Part shown: positions 7,685 through 19,081 of the stretch, in pieces
Layout: every line of letters begins with the position of its first letter
Position numbering within the stretch: the stretch's first letter is position 1
DNA from: Aestuariimicrobium kwangyangense DSM 21549
GTDB taxonomy: Bacteria; Actinomycetota; Actinomycetes; Propionibacteriales; Propionibacteriaceae
Direction of reading: 5' to 3'
Assembly (NCBI RefSeq): GCF_000421525.1
Contig: NZ_ATXE01000001.1
Location: 620,001 to 684,000, forward strand
DNA length: 64,000 nt
Notes under the pieces: model-generated
Told to the model about the DNA's origin: nothing
The model's database searches: none
What the model saw: only the letters and a program-made list of their open reading frames with translations
Program-made: the position numbers and the translations under genes

Positions 7685-10251
7685 CGACGCACCTCCAGGG
7701 TTGAGCCGGCGATCAGCACGGCGGGGTCCCGTTCCTCGGTCGTCGCCGGACGACGCTGGCCCCGCTGCTCGACGTAGGCCAGCGTGGGGTCCGGTTGGTC
7801 CGGGGCGTTGATGAAACTGGTGAACTGACGCAGCCGTTCGGGGTCGTTGAGCACCGCCTTCCATTCGTCCTCGTAGGAGTCGATGTGGCGCGCCATGTGG
7901 GCGTCCAGGTCGGCGCAGATGCCGAGGGAGTCGTCGATGATCACCGCCCGGATGGCGTCGAGACCGCCCTCGTGCTCCTCCTGCCAGGCCGCTGTGCGTT
8001 GCAGCCGGTCGGCGGTGCGGATGTAGAACATCAGGTACCGGTCGATCACCCGCAGCAGGGTCTCGTCGTCCACGTCCTCGACCAGCAGCTGTGCATGCCG
8101 AGGGGTGAACCCACCGTTGCCGCCGACGTAGACATTCCAGCCCCGGTCGGTGGCGATCACGCCGACGTCCTTGCCGCGGGCCTCGGCGCACTCCCGGGCG
8201 CACCCGGAGACGCCGAGCTTGAGCTTGTGGGGGCTGCGGAGTCCGCGGTAGCGGAGTTCCAGGGCGATGGCCATGCCGACGGAGTCCTGCACCCCGTATC
8301 GGCACCAGGTCGAGCCGACGCACGACTTCACGGTGCGCAGGGATTTGCCGTAGGCATGCCCCGACTCCATGCCGGCATCAACGAGCCGCTTCCAGATCTG
8401 CGGCAACTGTTCGAGGCGCGCACCGAACAGGTCGATCCGTTGGCCACCGGTGATCTTGGTGTACAGCCCGTGGTCCTGGGCGATCTGGCCGATCAGGATC
8501 AGGTGCTCCGGCAGGATCTCACCGCCCGGCACCCGCGGCACCACGGAGTAGGTGCCGTCCTTCTGCATGTTGGCCATCACGCGGTCATTGGTGTCCTGCA
8601 GGGCCGCCCGGTCGTCCGCCAGCACGTGCTCGTTCCACAACGAGGCGAGGATCGAGGCGACGGTCGGCTTGCAGATGTCGCAGCCACGGCCGCTGCCGAA
8701 TCGCTGCAGGATCTGCGAGAAGGTCGTCAACCCGGCCACCTGGACCGCCTCGAACAACTGCGCCCGCGAGAGGGGGAAGTGTTCGCACAAGGCGTTCGAC
8801 ACCTGGATGCCCGCCCGGGCGAGTTCGTTGCCCATGATCTTCTTCACCAGCGGCAGGCATGACCCGCACGAGGTGCCGGCGCGGGTGCACGCCTTCACGC
8901 CGGCCAGGTCGGTGCACTGTTGCTGGCAGACCGCCTCACGGATGGTGCCCGCCGTGACGTTGTTGCAGGAGCAGACCGTCGCGGCGTCGGGCAGTTCGAC
9001 CGACGGGCGTTCCACGGCTCCCTCGGGCAACAGCCAGCCAGCGGGGTCGACGCCCAGGTTCGACCCGACCAGCGGACGCAGGGCCGAGTACGCCGAGGCG
9101 TCCCCGACCAGGATGCCACCCAGCAGGGTGCGGGCGTCGTCGGTGAGCACGAGCTTCTTGTAGACCCCGGCGACGGGGTCGGAGTAGACGAGTTCCAGGG
9201 CCCCGGGGGTGGTGGCGAAGGCGTCACCGAAGGAGGCGACGTCGACACCCAGCAACTTCAACTTTGCCGCCGTGTCCGCCCCCGGGAAGGTGGCGCGCCC
9301 ACCGAGCAGACGGTCCACGGTGATCTCGGCCATGGTGTAGCCGGGGCCCACCAGTCCGATGCAGGCGCCCTGGATGCAGGCCACCTCACCGATCGCGGAG
9401 ATCCCCGGGTCGGCCGTGAGGCAGGTCTCGTCGACCACCACGCCGCCGCGCTCGCCGATCGGCAGACCCGCGGCTCGCGCGAGGTCGTCGCGCGGCCGCA
9501 CACCGGTGGCGAAGATGACCACGTCGACCTTGAGGTCGTCCCCGTCGGTGAACGTCAGGCGGGCGGCTCGTCCACGATCGTCGGCCCGCACGGCCTTGGT
9601 GGCGGTGTTGCAGCGCACCGTCACCCCGAGGTTCTCGATCAGCCGGGCCAGCGCGTTGCCGCCGCCCTCGTCGACCTGCAGGTTCATCAACCGGTCGGCG
9701 AACTGGATCACCGTCGAGGTTGCCCCCAACTCCTGGAGGGCTCCGGCGGCCTCCAGCCCGAGCAGTCCGCCACCGATCACCGCCCCGTGCACGGGGCGTC
9801 CCAGCTCCTCGGCGCGCTGCACGACCCAGGCATTGAGCGCGGCCACGTCGTCGATGGTGCGGTAGACGAAACAGCCGGGCAGGGTGGCCCCGTCCATCGG
9901 CGGGGTCCACGCGTACGATCCGGTCGCCAGCACCAGGTGGTCCCAGGCGAAGACCCGTCCGTGGCGGTCGGTGGCCGTGCGCGCCTGCCGGTCGATGGCG
10001 ACCACCCGCGACTCCCGCTGCAGGCTTACCAGCGGGTCGTGCCACAGCCCGGCGTCCCCCAGGGAGAGTTCCTTGGGGTCGCGTCCCGTGAAATAGGTGG
10101 TGAGGGCCACCCGGTCGTAGGGCGCGCGCGGCTCCTCGGCGAGCACCGTGACGTGGAAGCGTCCCTCGGTGTCGCGGGAACGCAGGGCCTCGACGAAGCG
10201 GTGGGCGACCATGCCGCCCCCCACCACGACGATCTTCTCGGTTGTGATCAT
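7681..10251 (-). CDS. nirB: Nitrite reductase [NAD(P)H] large subunit
   Basis: Encodes 856 residues, the normal length. Order: FAD/NAD-binding domain (KIVVVGGGMVAHRF at the start), BFD-like [2Fe-2S] domain with C427 and C429 (VCSCNNVTAGTI, then TSCGSCLP), ferredoxin-like half domains, and siroheme/[4Fe-4S] domain with ligands C644, C650, C684 and C688 (SCVGSTWCRYG and SGCARECAEA). All cofactor residues are present, so it should be active. Reduces nitrite to ammonium in the cytoplasm. The gene starts 3 bp after the upstream electron-transfer gene. Confidence 0.96.
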   Translation of the reverse strand: MITTEKIVVVGGGMVAHRFVEALRSRDTEGRFHVTVLAEEPRAPYDRVALTTYFTGRDPKELSLGDAGLWHDPLVSLQRESRVVAIDRQARTATDRHGRVFAWDHLVLATGSYAWTPPMDGATLPGCFVYRTIDDVAALNAWVVQRAEELGRPVHGAVIGGGLLGLEAAGALQELGATSTVIQFADRLMNLQVDEGGGNALARLIENLGVTVRCNTATKAVRADDRGRAARLTFTDGDDLKVDVVIFATGVRPRDDLARAAGLPIGERGGVVVDETCLTADPGISAIGEVACIQGACIGLVGPGYTMAEITVDRLLGGRATFPGADTAAKLKLLGVDVASFGDAFATTPGALELVYSDPVAGVYKKLVLTDDARTLLGGILVGDASAYSALRPLVGSNLGVDPAGWLLPEGAVERPSVELPDAATVCSCNNVTAGTIREAVCQQQCTDLAGVKACTRAGTSCGSCLPLVKKIMGNELARAGIQVSNALCEHFPLSRAQLFEAVQVAGLTTFSQILQRFGSGRGCDICKPTVASILASLWNEHVLADDRAALQDTNDRVMANMQKDGTYSVVPRVPGGEILPEHLILIGQIAQDHGLYTKITGGQRIDLFGARLEQLPQIWKRLVDAGMESGHAYGKSLRTVKSCVGSTWCRYGVQDSVGMAIALELRYRGLRSPHKLKLGVSGCARECAEARGKDVGVIATDRGWNVYVGGNGGFTPRHAQLLVEDVDDETLLRVIDRYLMFYIRTADRLQRTAAWQEEHEGGLDAIRAVIIDDSLGICADLDAHMARHIDSYEDEWKAVLNDPERLRQFTSFINAPDQPDPTLAYVEQRGQRRPATTEERDPAVLIAGSTLEVRR

Positions 10252-10254
10252 GGT

Positions 10255-11765
10255 TCATCCCTCCGATCGGCCCGCGAGTGCGGGAATCCGGTTGGCGTTG
10301 CCCGTCGGGCAGTCGCGAATGATGTCGCCCACGAGCCGGGCGCAGTCCCCGCAGCCGGTGCTCGCGCGGGTGGCCCGGCTGACCCCGTCGACCGTGGTGC
10401 AGCCCTCGTTGACGGCGCGCACGATGCGCGCCTTGGTGACGCTGTTGCAGCGGCAGACTGTGTCGTCGTCGGTCAGGTCGGCAGCGGTGGCCGAACTCGC
10501 CCGGACGGTGGCCAGCGGGCGGACGATCAGGTGGGCCGGGTCGCGGGGCACCGGCAGCATGCGGGTGTAGAGGGCCGACAGTTCCGAGGCGCACTGCTGG
10601 TCGCCGACGACGGTGGCCCCCACCAGCAGTCCCTGGCTCACCACCACCTCGACGTGACGTCCGATGGCAGGGTCGGAGAGGCGGACGGTGCGCACCTCGC
10701 GCTCGCCGTGGTCGACCTGACCCGACAGGCCCATCGTCACCAGGTCGAGGCCGGGGGCCTTCACCCGCACCACGTCGGTCAGGTCGGGCGTTTCACTGCC
10801 GGACGGTTCACCGGCGGACGGTTCACCGGCGGACGGGGCGACCGTCGCGGGGTGGCCGGTGAGCAGTTCGACCAACCGGGACGACTGCCGCCACCCTTGG
10901 GCGACCAGACCGGTCGCCCCCTCGGGCGGCTGAGCACAGTCGCCGATGGCGAAGACGTCATCGGCGGCGGGTGAGCGGAGGTCGTCGCCGACCAGGATGC
11001 CCCGGTCGCAGGGCAGTCCCGCGCTGCGGGCCAGGGTGGTCTCGGGGATCGTGCCGGCGCACATCACCAGCAGCTCGCACGGTAGGTGGGTGCCGTCGGT
11101 CAGGGTGAGGCCGGTGAGCGCCCCGCGACGGTCGGTGACGGCGGCGACAGAGGTGTTGGTGACCACCCGCACCCCCAGTTCCCTGAGGCGCGAGGTGGCG
11201 ACCTGCGCCGCGGCTGCCCCGAGTTGGCGCTCCATCACCCGACCCGAGTGGTGCACGACGGTCACCCCCAGCCCCCGCGAGGCGAGCCCCGTGGCCACTT
11301 CGAGCCCGAGCACGCCCGCACCCAGCACCACGGCCTGCCGGGACCTCGGCAGCGCCGCCATGATGCGGTGGGCGTCGTCCAAGTCCTTGAGCACGCAGAT
11401 GCCGGGCAGCAGGCCACGGGGGTTGGCGATGCCGTGGATGTCGGGGATGCGAGCCTGCGATCCCGTGGCGAGGACGAGTCTGTGCCACGGGTGCACCTCG
11501 CCGTTGGCGTCGGTGACGGTGTGCCCGTCGAGGTCGATGCGGCCGGCAGGCACCCCGGTCAGCACGCGGGCCCGTTGGGACTCGACCTGGGGCAGCGCCA
11601 GAGTCGACGGGTCGGTGCGTCCCGAGACGACACTCGACAACAGCACCCGGTTGTAGGGGGCATGTGGCTCTCGGGCCAGCACGGTGAGGTGCGCCGACGG
11701 ATGCTGTTCGACCAGGTCGGCGGCGAATCGGGACCCGACCATGCCGTGACCGATGACGACGACCC

Positions 11766-11769
<4 letters not shown>
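10255..11769 (-). CDS. nasB: FAD-dependent electron-transfer subunit of assimilatory nitrate reductase (NasB/NirB-like)
   Basis: Encodes 504 residues with the pyridine-nucleotide oxidoreductase start MRVVVIGHGMVGSRFAADL, a second dinucleotide motif near residue 145 (VLGAGVLGLEVA), FAD motif VFAIGDCAQ, and a C-terminal BFD-like iron-sulfur domain with C439 and C441 (VCRCNSVT) and TGCGDCARLVGDII. It resembles the first two domains of NirB without the siroheme part, and probably passes electrons from NAD(P)H to the nitrate reductase. A 15-bp coding repeat at about 10796-10846 inserts a Gly-Glu-Pro-Ser-Ala tract near residue 310. The start overlaps the previous stop. Confidence 0.82.
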
Positions 11770-13922
<2,153 letters not shown>

Positions 13923-13924
13923 GG

Positions 13925-15406
13925 TCAGACCTTCCGCATCAGGGTGCCGCGTCGCAGGAAGAACAGCCAGGTGAGCGCGGCCAGCACCAGGAAGACACCG
14001 ACGTAGACCTGCAGGGCCGGCACGATCGACCCGCCGAAGCTCTCCCGCGACCACTTGTAGACGAAGGGGATCGCGAACCCGCCCAGGGCGCCGACGGCCG
14101 AGATGATTCCGACCGCACCGGCGCTCTGCCGCTTTAACTCGAGGCTGACCTCGGACGAGGTGTCGGGGTCGAGTGCCCGCAGCCGTCCGAAGATGGCGGG
14201 GATCATGCGGTAGGTCGAGCCGTTGCCGACACCGGTCACGGCGAACAGGGCGACGAAGCTGGCGAAGAACAGTCCGATGCTGTGGGTGCGCACCCCCACC
14301 ACCGCGATGCAGCCCGCGGCCGCCATCAGCACGAAGGAGGTGAGGGTGATGATCGATCCGCCGAACCGGTCGGCCAACCTGCCGCCGAACGGACGGGCCA
14401 GTGAGCCCACCAGGGCACCGGCGAAGCCCCAGCCGAGTGCGAGGTCGGGTCGCCGGAAGACGACGGTCAACAGGGTGGGGAAGGCCGCCGAGTAGCCGAT
14501 GAATGATCCGAAGGTGCCGATGTACAGCAGCGCCATCAGCCACACGTGGGGGTGACGGACGGCCCGCAGGGTGGGCGCCGGGTCGGCCTTCGCCTCACGC
14601 AGGTTGTCCATCAGCAGGAAGGCGCAGACGGCGGCAGCGATCGCCAGTGGGGCGTACACCAGCCCGGCGGCGGCCAGTCCCACCCCACCCAGTCCCACGA
14701 CGAACGGCACCACCTTCTGTGCCACGGCGACCCCGATGTTGCCCCCGGCCGCGTTCAGTCCCAGTGCCCAGCCCTTCTGCCTGTCGGGGTAGAAGAACGA
14801 GATGTTGGCCATCGACGAGGCGAAGTTGCCCCCACCCAGACCCGCGGTGGCCGCAATCGCCACCAGCACGCCGAACGAGGTCTCGGGGTGGCTGACGGCC
14901 CAGGAGAGTCCGAGCGTGGGAACCAGCAGCAGCAGCGCCGAGACGACGGTCCAGTTGCGTCCGCCGAAGATCGGAACCATGAACGTGTAGGGCACCCGCA
15001 ACACCGCTCCGACCCCGGAGGCGACCGCCAGCAGGGTGAGTCCCTGCCCGGCGGTGAGCGCCCAACCGTTGACGCCGGGCTCCACCAACGTCCCGGCCGA
15101 GTCGTAGGTGCCGTACATCGTGACGACGACGATCGACCACAGCATCCACACCGAGAACCCGATGTGTTCGGCGACGATCGAGAAGATGAGGTTGCGCCGC
15201 GCCACGGCCTTGCCGTGGGAGGCCCAGAAGGTGGGGTTCTCGGGGTCCCAGTGCTCGATCCAGCGACCGGTGGCGAGCCGCGAGGGGGACTCGGGGGCGA
15301 TCTCGCCCGAGAGCGTCCCGGCGCTACCCGCGGCCTCGGTGCTGGCGTCGGCCTCGGTGCTGGAGTGGGCTCTGGGGGGGCTGGTGGTGACGTCCTGCGT
15401 GGTCAT
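13925..15406 (-). CDS. narK: Nitrate/nitrite MFS transporter
   Basis: Encodes 493 residues with 12 predicted helices. The NNP-family nitrate signatures appear as GVGAVLRVPYTFMVPIFGGRNW (helix 2-3 region) and GLGGGNFASSMANISFFYPDRQKGWALG (helix 5). The first 50 residues are a Ser/Ala-rich cytoplasmic tail. The ATG at 15406 is preceded by AGGAG at good spacing and a possible TAGCGT -10 box further upstream. It is the first gene of the seven-gene minus-strand nitrate assimilation operon. Confidence 0.93.
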   Translation of the reverse strand: MTTQDVTTSPPRAHSSTEADASTEAAGSAGTLSGEIAPESPSRLATGRWIEHWDPENPTFWASHGKAVARRNLIFSIVAEHIGFSVWMLWSIVVVTMYGTYDSAGTLVEPGVNGWALTAGQGLTLLAVASGVGAVLRVPYTFMVPIFGGRNWTVVSALLLLVPTLGLSWAVSHPETSFGVLVAIAATAGLGGGNFASSMANISFFYPDRQKGWALGLNAAGGNIGVAVAQKVVPFVVGLGGVGLAAAGLVYAPLAIAAAVCAFLLMDNLREAKADPAPTLRAVRHPHVWLMALLYIGTFGSFIGYSAAFPTLLTVVFRRPDLALGWGFAGALVGSLARPFGGRLADRFGGSIITLTSFVLMAAAGCIAVVGVRTHSIGLFFASFVALFAVTGVGNGSTYRMIPAIFGRLRALDPDTSSEVSLELKRQSAGAVGIISAVGALGGFAIPFVYKWSRESFGGSIVPALQVYVGVFLVLAALTWLFFLRRGTLMRKV

Positions 15407-15562
15407 CGGGCACTCCTGGTGTGATCAGCGGGGATGTGGTTCCACGCTAGGGAGCCCATGTTTCGGACGATCAGCCGCATGTGACGCACCCGCGAACACC
15501 TGCTCACAGCCGCCGGGCCGTCCGGTGTGAGGTCCTCGGAGGGACCCCGCCCGCGGCCCCTC

Positions 15563-15568
15563 TACCGT
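15563..15568 (+). promoter_or_regulatory. -10 box, leaderless start
   Basis: TACCGT ends 7 nt before the ATG at 15576, which favours that start over the upstream GTG at 15567. Confidence 0.5.
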
Positions 15569-15575
15569 GGAGCCC

Positions 15576-16115
15576 ATGGATGCCCTCCCCCCTCATTTCT
15601 CCGTCCTCGGTGCCGTGCCCGCCTCCGGACGTCCCGACCTGCTCGCCGAGCCGGTGGCGGCGGCCATCGCGCGGTTGCCGGAGGCGTTGGTCTTCGAGAT
15701 CGACCCGGCCCTGGCCGACACCGCGGCGCTGAACGCCGCGTTGAACCTGCCCGCCGACTCCGCCGCCAACTGCGTCATCGTCACCGGCAGACGCGCGGGG
15801 GATGAACGGACCGTCGCCTGCCTGGCCCTGGCCACCACGCGGGTCGACGTCAACCGCACCGTGAAGCAGAAGCTGGACGTGCGCAAGGCGAGCTTCGCCC
15901 CGATGGAGCACGCCACCGAGGTGTCGGGCATGGAGTACGGCGGTATCACCCCGGTGGGCTTGCCGGCGGGGTGGCCGATCTGGATCGACGCAGCGGTCGA
16001 CGCCCAGCCGTGGGTGTGCATCGGTGCCGGCACCAGGGCGGCGAAGTTGCTCGTGCCCGGGTCGTCCCTCAAGCACCTTCCTGGTGCCGAGGTGGTCGAA
16101 GGACTGGCAGGCTGA
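15576..16115 (+). CDS. YbaK/EbsC-type aminoacyl-tRNA deacylase
   Basis: Encodes 179 residues. The YbaK fold is visible from NRTVKQKLDVRKASFAPMEH through ATEVSGMEYGGITPVGLP (the characteristic G-x-x-P-hG loop) to WIDAAVDAQPWVCIGAG. Family members hydrolyse mischarged aminoacyl-tRNA (Cys-tRNA-Pro and similar) in trans. The gene is followed within 5 bp by the GMC oxidoreductase and reads in the same direction, but the two functions are not obviously linked. Divergent from narK. Confidence 0.85.
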   Translation: MDALPPHFSVLGAVPASGRPDLLAEPVAAAIARLPEALVFEIDPALADTAALNAALNLPADSAANCVIVTGRRAGDERTVACLALATTRVDVNRTVKQKLDVRKASFAPMEHATEVSGMEYGGITPVGLPAGWPIWIDAAVDAQPWVCIGAGTRAAKLLVPGSSLKHLPGAEVVEGLAG

Positions 16116-16119
16116 TCCC

Positions 16120-17661
16120 ATGACTGAACCCGTCAACGACGCTGTCGACGTCCTCATCATCGGTTCCGGGCCAGTGGGCTCCACGTGGGCGCGCACCCTC
16201 GGTGAGGCCGACCCGCAGCTGTCGATCCTGATGGTCGAGGTCGGCCCTCCCACCCACGGCGAGGGCATCCCCGGACCCCGGGGGAACCACACCCGCAACC
16301 TCGACCCGCACCATCGCCACGCCGTCGAACTGCTCACCCAGGGACCCGACCGGGGCATCGTCCGCGCCGATGCGCTCGACGACATCGCTCCCGGGCTCGA
16401 CCCGAGCCTGGAGTTCCGACTGACCATCCTGCCCGGGCTGTTCTTCCTCGACCCCCGACCCGAGCGGGCCGACGACGAGGTGGGCCTGCCTGCCGCCAGC
16501 ATGGCCTCGGGGGTGGGAGGCATGGGCATCCACTGGGGCACCTCGTGCCCTCGTCCCCACCAGTCGGAACGCATCAGCTTCATCCCGGCCGAGGAGTTGG
16601 ACGAGGCGCTGGATGCCGCCGAGCAGTTGCTGCAGGTCACCACACCACCGGTGCCGGGGCACGGCCTGGCCGAGGCGGTGCGGACGGCCATGGCCGAGGT
16701 CTTCGACGGCCCCGGTCTGGCGCCGGCCCAGTTCATGCCCACCGCCACCCATTGGGAGCAGGTGGAGGGCCAGCCCGACAGGCTGGTCTTCTCGGGGGCC
16801 GGCACGATCCTCGGTGACCTCGAGTCGCATGTGCCCGGGTTCCAGTTGCTGACCGAAACCCTGGCCAAGCGGGTGATCATCGAGAACGGACGGGCGGTCG
16901 GTGCGCTGCTCGAGGACCGTCGCACCGGTGCGACCCGCGAGGTGCGTGCCGGCCGGGTGATCGTGTGCGCCGACGGGCTGCGCACCCCCCAGGTGCTGTT
17001 CGCCTCGGGTGTGCGCCCCCCGATGCTCGGGCGCACCCTGAACGAGCACTTCCAGGTGAACACCTTCGTGCAACTGTCGGACGAGTTCGATCCCGACCAC
17101 TTCGAGCACGGCCCCCGCGACATCGTGCAGCCGATCGTCCCCTTCTCCGATGACCGACCCATGCAGGGGGGCGCCATCCTGCTGGCCAACTCGGCCTTCG
17201 CCGACGCCGACGACCAGCACGAGCACTCCAAATTCGCGCTGCTCGCCTGGTACGGCGCCAAGGACCTGCGCGAGCAGGACGCCGTGGAGTTCTCCGAGGA
17301 GGAGACCGACTTCTACGGGATGCCCAGGATGCGGATCCGCTACGGCCACTCGGAGGTCGACCGGCAGACCCTGGCCGAGATGAAGGCCAACTCCGTGCGG
17401 ATGGGTGAGCGCATCGGAACGATCACCATGCAGCCGACCGAGGCGGCGGGCGGTTCATCCCTGCACTACCAGGGGACGGTGCGGATGGGCGAGACGGACG
17501 ACGGAACGTCGGTGTGCGACCCGTGGCTGCGGGTGTGGGGAGTCGAAGGGCTGTACGTCGGCGGGAACGGGGTGATCCCGACGTCCACCGCCTGCAACCC
17601 CACGCTCACCTCGGTGGCGTTGGCGTGGCGAGCGGCCCGAAAGCTGGCCCAGGAGTTGTGA
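16120..17661 (+). CDS. GMC-family flavoprotein, pyranose 2-oxidase / C-glycoside oxidase-like
   Basis: The ATG at 16120 gives 513 residues beginning with the FAD motif VLIIGSGPVGSTWARTL. The MASGVGGMGIHWGTSCPRP segment aligns with the histidyl-flavin/active-site region of pyranose oxidases (STHWTCATP-type), and the C-terminal GTVRMGETDDGTSVCDPWLRV then LYVGGNGVIPTSTACNPTLT is the GMC C-terminal domain with the conserved His/Asn replaced in context by YQGTVRMG and N at the end. Related bacterial enzymes oxidise free sugars or the 3-hydroxyl of C-glycosides. No signal peptide, so cytoplasmic. The 3' end overlaps the convergent GNAT gene by 56 bp. Confidence 0.8.
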   Translation: MTEPVNDAVDVLIIGSGPVGSTWARTLGEADPQLSILMVEVGPPTHGEGIPGPRGNHTRNLDPHHRHAVELLTQGPDRGIVRADALDDIAPGLDPSLEFRLTILPGLFFLDPRPERADDEVGLPAASMASGVGGMGIHWGTSCPRPHQSERISFIPAEELDEALDAAEQLLQVTTPPVPGHGLAEAVRTAMAEVFDGPGLAPAQFMPTATHWEQVEGQPDRLVFSGAGTILGDLESHVPGFQLLTETLAKRVIIENGRAVGALLEDRRTGATREVRAGRVIVCADGLRTPQVLFASGVRPPMLGRTLNEHFQVNTFVQLSDEFDPDHFEHGPRDIVQPIVPFSDDRPMQGGAILLANSAFADADDQHEHSKFALLAWYGAKDLREQDAVEFSEEETDFYGMPRMRIRYGHSEVDRQTLAEMKANSVRMGERIGTITMQPTEAAGGSSLHYQGTVRMGETDDGTSVCDPWLRVWGVEGLYVGGNGVIPTSTACNPTLTSVALAWRAARKLAQEL

Positions 17662-18307
17662 GTCCGATGAAGGCGCGGAAGGCTTCCACCCCCGCGTACT
17701 CGATGGGCTGGTCAGGGCGGACGAACCCCTGCGGGTCCAGCCGGAGCGTGTGATGGGTCTGCCAGCCCTGCTCGTCGGCTCGCGCCTCACGGGTCGTGTC
17801 GACGATCTCGTAACCCACCTTCCGGCTCACTCCGAGCGAGCGGGCGTTGTCGCTGAACGCTCCCGAGCGGCACTCGACGGCGCCCAGGTGGTCGAAGGCC
17901 AACGCGCAGACGAGTTGCCTCATCAGGGTGCCCACGCCGCGTCCCTGGAACTCACGGCCCAGCCAGCTGCCGGTCGACGCGGTACGGGTGGCCACGAAGT
18001 GCTTGCCGGCCAGTTCCTGGATGCCAGCGATCCGACCGCCGACGAACACCCCGAACGTCAGGTTCCAGTCCTCCGGGGTGATGGCGGCCCGCCTGGACCA
18101 CAGGAAACGAAGGGTGTTGGTCGGCAGTTCGTCGCGCGGGGCCAATGTCCATGGCGACTCGAAGGGCATGTAGTCCTCGTCGTGCACACCGCGCAGCGCC
18201 ACCTCGACGAGGCCGGGCAGGTCGTCGTCCGACAACCAACCGAGACGCAGGTCGCCGCAGCGCACCTCGACTCCGGCGGGTGGGAACATCTGGGCCAGAG
18301 GGGTCAT
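17606..18307 (-). CDS. GNAT family N-acetyltransferase
   Basis: The ATG at 18307 (MTPLAQMFPPAG) gives 233 residues; an upstream TTG would add four. The acetyl-CoA site is the segment STGSWLGREFQGRGVGTLMRQ (Q/RxxGxG/A present as FQGRGVGT), followed by AVECRSGAFSDNARSLGVSRKVGYEI, typical of RimJ/RimL-like protein-serine or N-terminal acetyltransferases. Substrate unknown. Its last 18 codons run antisense through the end of the GMC gene. Confidence 0.8.
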   Translation of the reverse strand: MTPLAQMFPPAGVEVRCGDLRLGWLSDDDLPGLVEVALRGVHDEDYMPFESPWTLAPRDELPTNTLRFLWSRRAAITPEDWNLTFGVFVGGRIAGIQELAGKHFVATRTASTGSWLGREFQGRGVGTLMRQLVCALAFDHLGAVECRSGAFSDNARSLGVSRKVGYEIVDTTREARADEQGWQTHHTLRLDPQGFVRPDQPIEYAGVEAFRAFIGLTTPGPAFGPLATPTPPR

Positions 18308-18315
18308 GCAGCCAT

Positions 18316-18400
18316 CCAATCACTGGGCCCCCTCACTGCGCCCTCTCGATCACTGGGCCCTCTCGATCACTGGGCCCTCGCAATCACGGGGGACCCTCAA
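18316..18400. repeat. 17-bp short tandem repeat upstream of cueP
   Basis: Units of the form CACTGGGCCCTCTCGAT begin at 18321, 18334 (degenerate), 18351, 18368 and 18385 (degenerate), with a 17-bp period after the first short step. The array fills most of the 184-bp gap between the GNAT start and cueP. The CACTGGG core is shared with the 19-bp array at 19799. Confidence 0.75.
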
Positions 18401-18491
18401 TCAGGGGCTGCTTGCCCCGACGGAGCGCCACCGTGTTCCCAATATGGCACCCCCAATGCGAGGGGTACGTGGGCAACGGAAGAGTGTCGCC

Positions 18492-19064
18492 ATGATCACA
18501 CGTCGTCAGCTGGCCATCGGTGGGCTGGGTGTGGGTGCCGTCGTCGGCCTCGGCGCGTGGGCGCGTGGTGCTGCGGACGGGGACGACTCGGCCCGGGTGC
18601 TGCTCGAGAAGTACGGCCTCGCGCAGCTGACACCCGAACAGGTCATCGACACCCTCGACGCCGACGGCCGCGCCCGACCCCTGCCCCTGTCCGGTTCGGT
18701 GCGCGCCCGCGAGGTGATCCTCTCCGACGGTGAGACCCGGGCCTCGGTCGCGCTCACGGGCGACCGGTTCTACCTGGCCGTCATGCCCTTTCGCAGCCGG
18801 ACCCACGAGTGCTTCTTCCACGACGTGGGTCGCTGCTCGGGGGAGTACGCGCGGCAGGCCGTGCACCTGACCATCACGGACTCCTCCGGTGCCGTGCTGG
18901 TCGACGAGGACGCGGTCACCGGGGCCAACGCCTTCGTCGGTCGCTGGCTCCCGCGCAACCGCACGGGCACCGTCACTGTCACCGCCGAGGGTCTGCGCGG
19001 GGAGGCCGCCTTCTCGTCCAAGGACGATGCCGCCACCTGCCTGACCACACTGCAGCTGGTCTGA
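18492..19064 (+). CDS. cueP: CueP family copper-binding protein
   Basis: Encodes 190 residues from ATG 18492. The N-terminus ITRRQLAIGGLGVGAVVGLG is a twin-arginine or Sec-type export signal, so the product is extracytoplasmic. The CueP signatures are HECFFHDVGRCSGEY, ANAFVGRWLPRNRTGTVTV and DDAATCLTTLQLV. Cysteines fall at 107, 115 and 183; spacing 8 and 68 is, as I recall, the same as in Salmonella CueP (Cys96, Cys104, Cys172), where the protein buffers and reduces periplasmic copper. Stands alone, facing upp, but a copper export operon lies 9 kb downstream. Confidence 0.85.
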   Translation: MITRRQLAIGGLGVGAVVGLGAWARGAADGDDSARVLLEKYGLAQLTPEQVIDTLDADGRARPLPLSGSVRAREVILSDGETRASVALTGDRFYLAVMPFRSRTHECFFHDVGRCSGEYARQAVHLTITDSSGAVLVDEDAVTGANAFVGRWLPRNRTGTVTVTAEGLRGEAAFSSKDDAATCLTTLQLV

Positions 19065-19081
19065 CCAGCCTGCCGGCGGGC

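Noticed and set aside
15479-15500. GlnR operator upstream of narK
   Set aside because: GTGACGCACCCGCGAAC looks similar to the GTNAC-n6-GNAAC box, but spacing and the second half do not fit.
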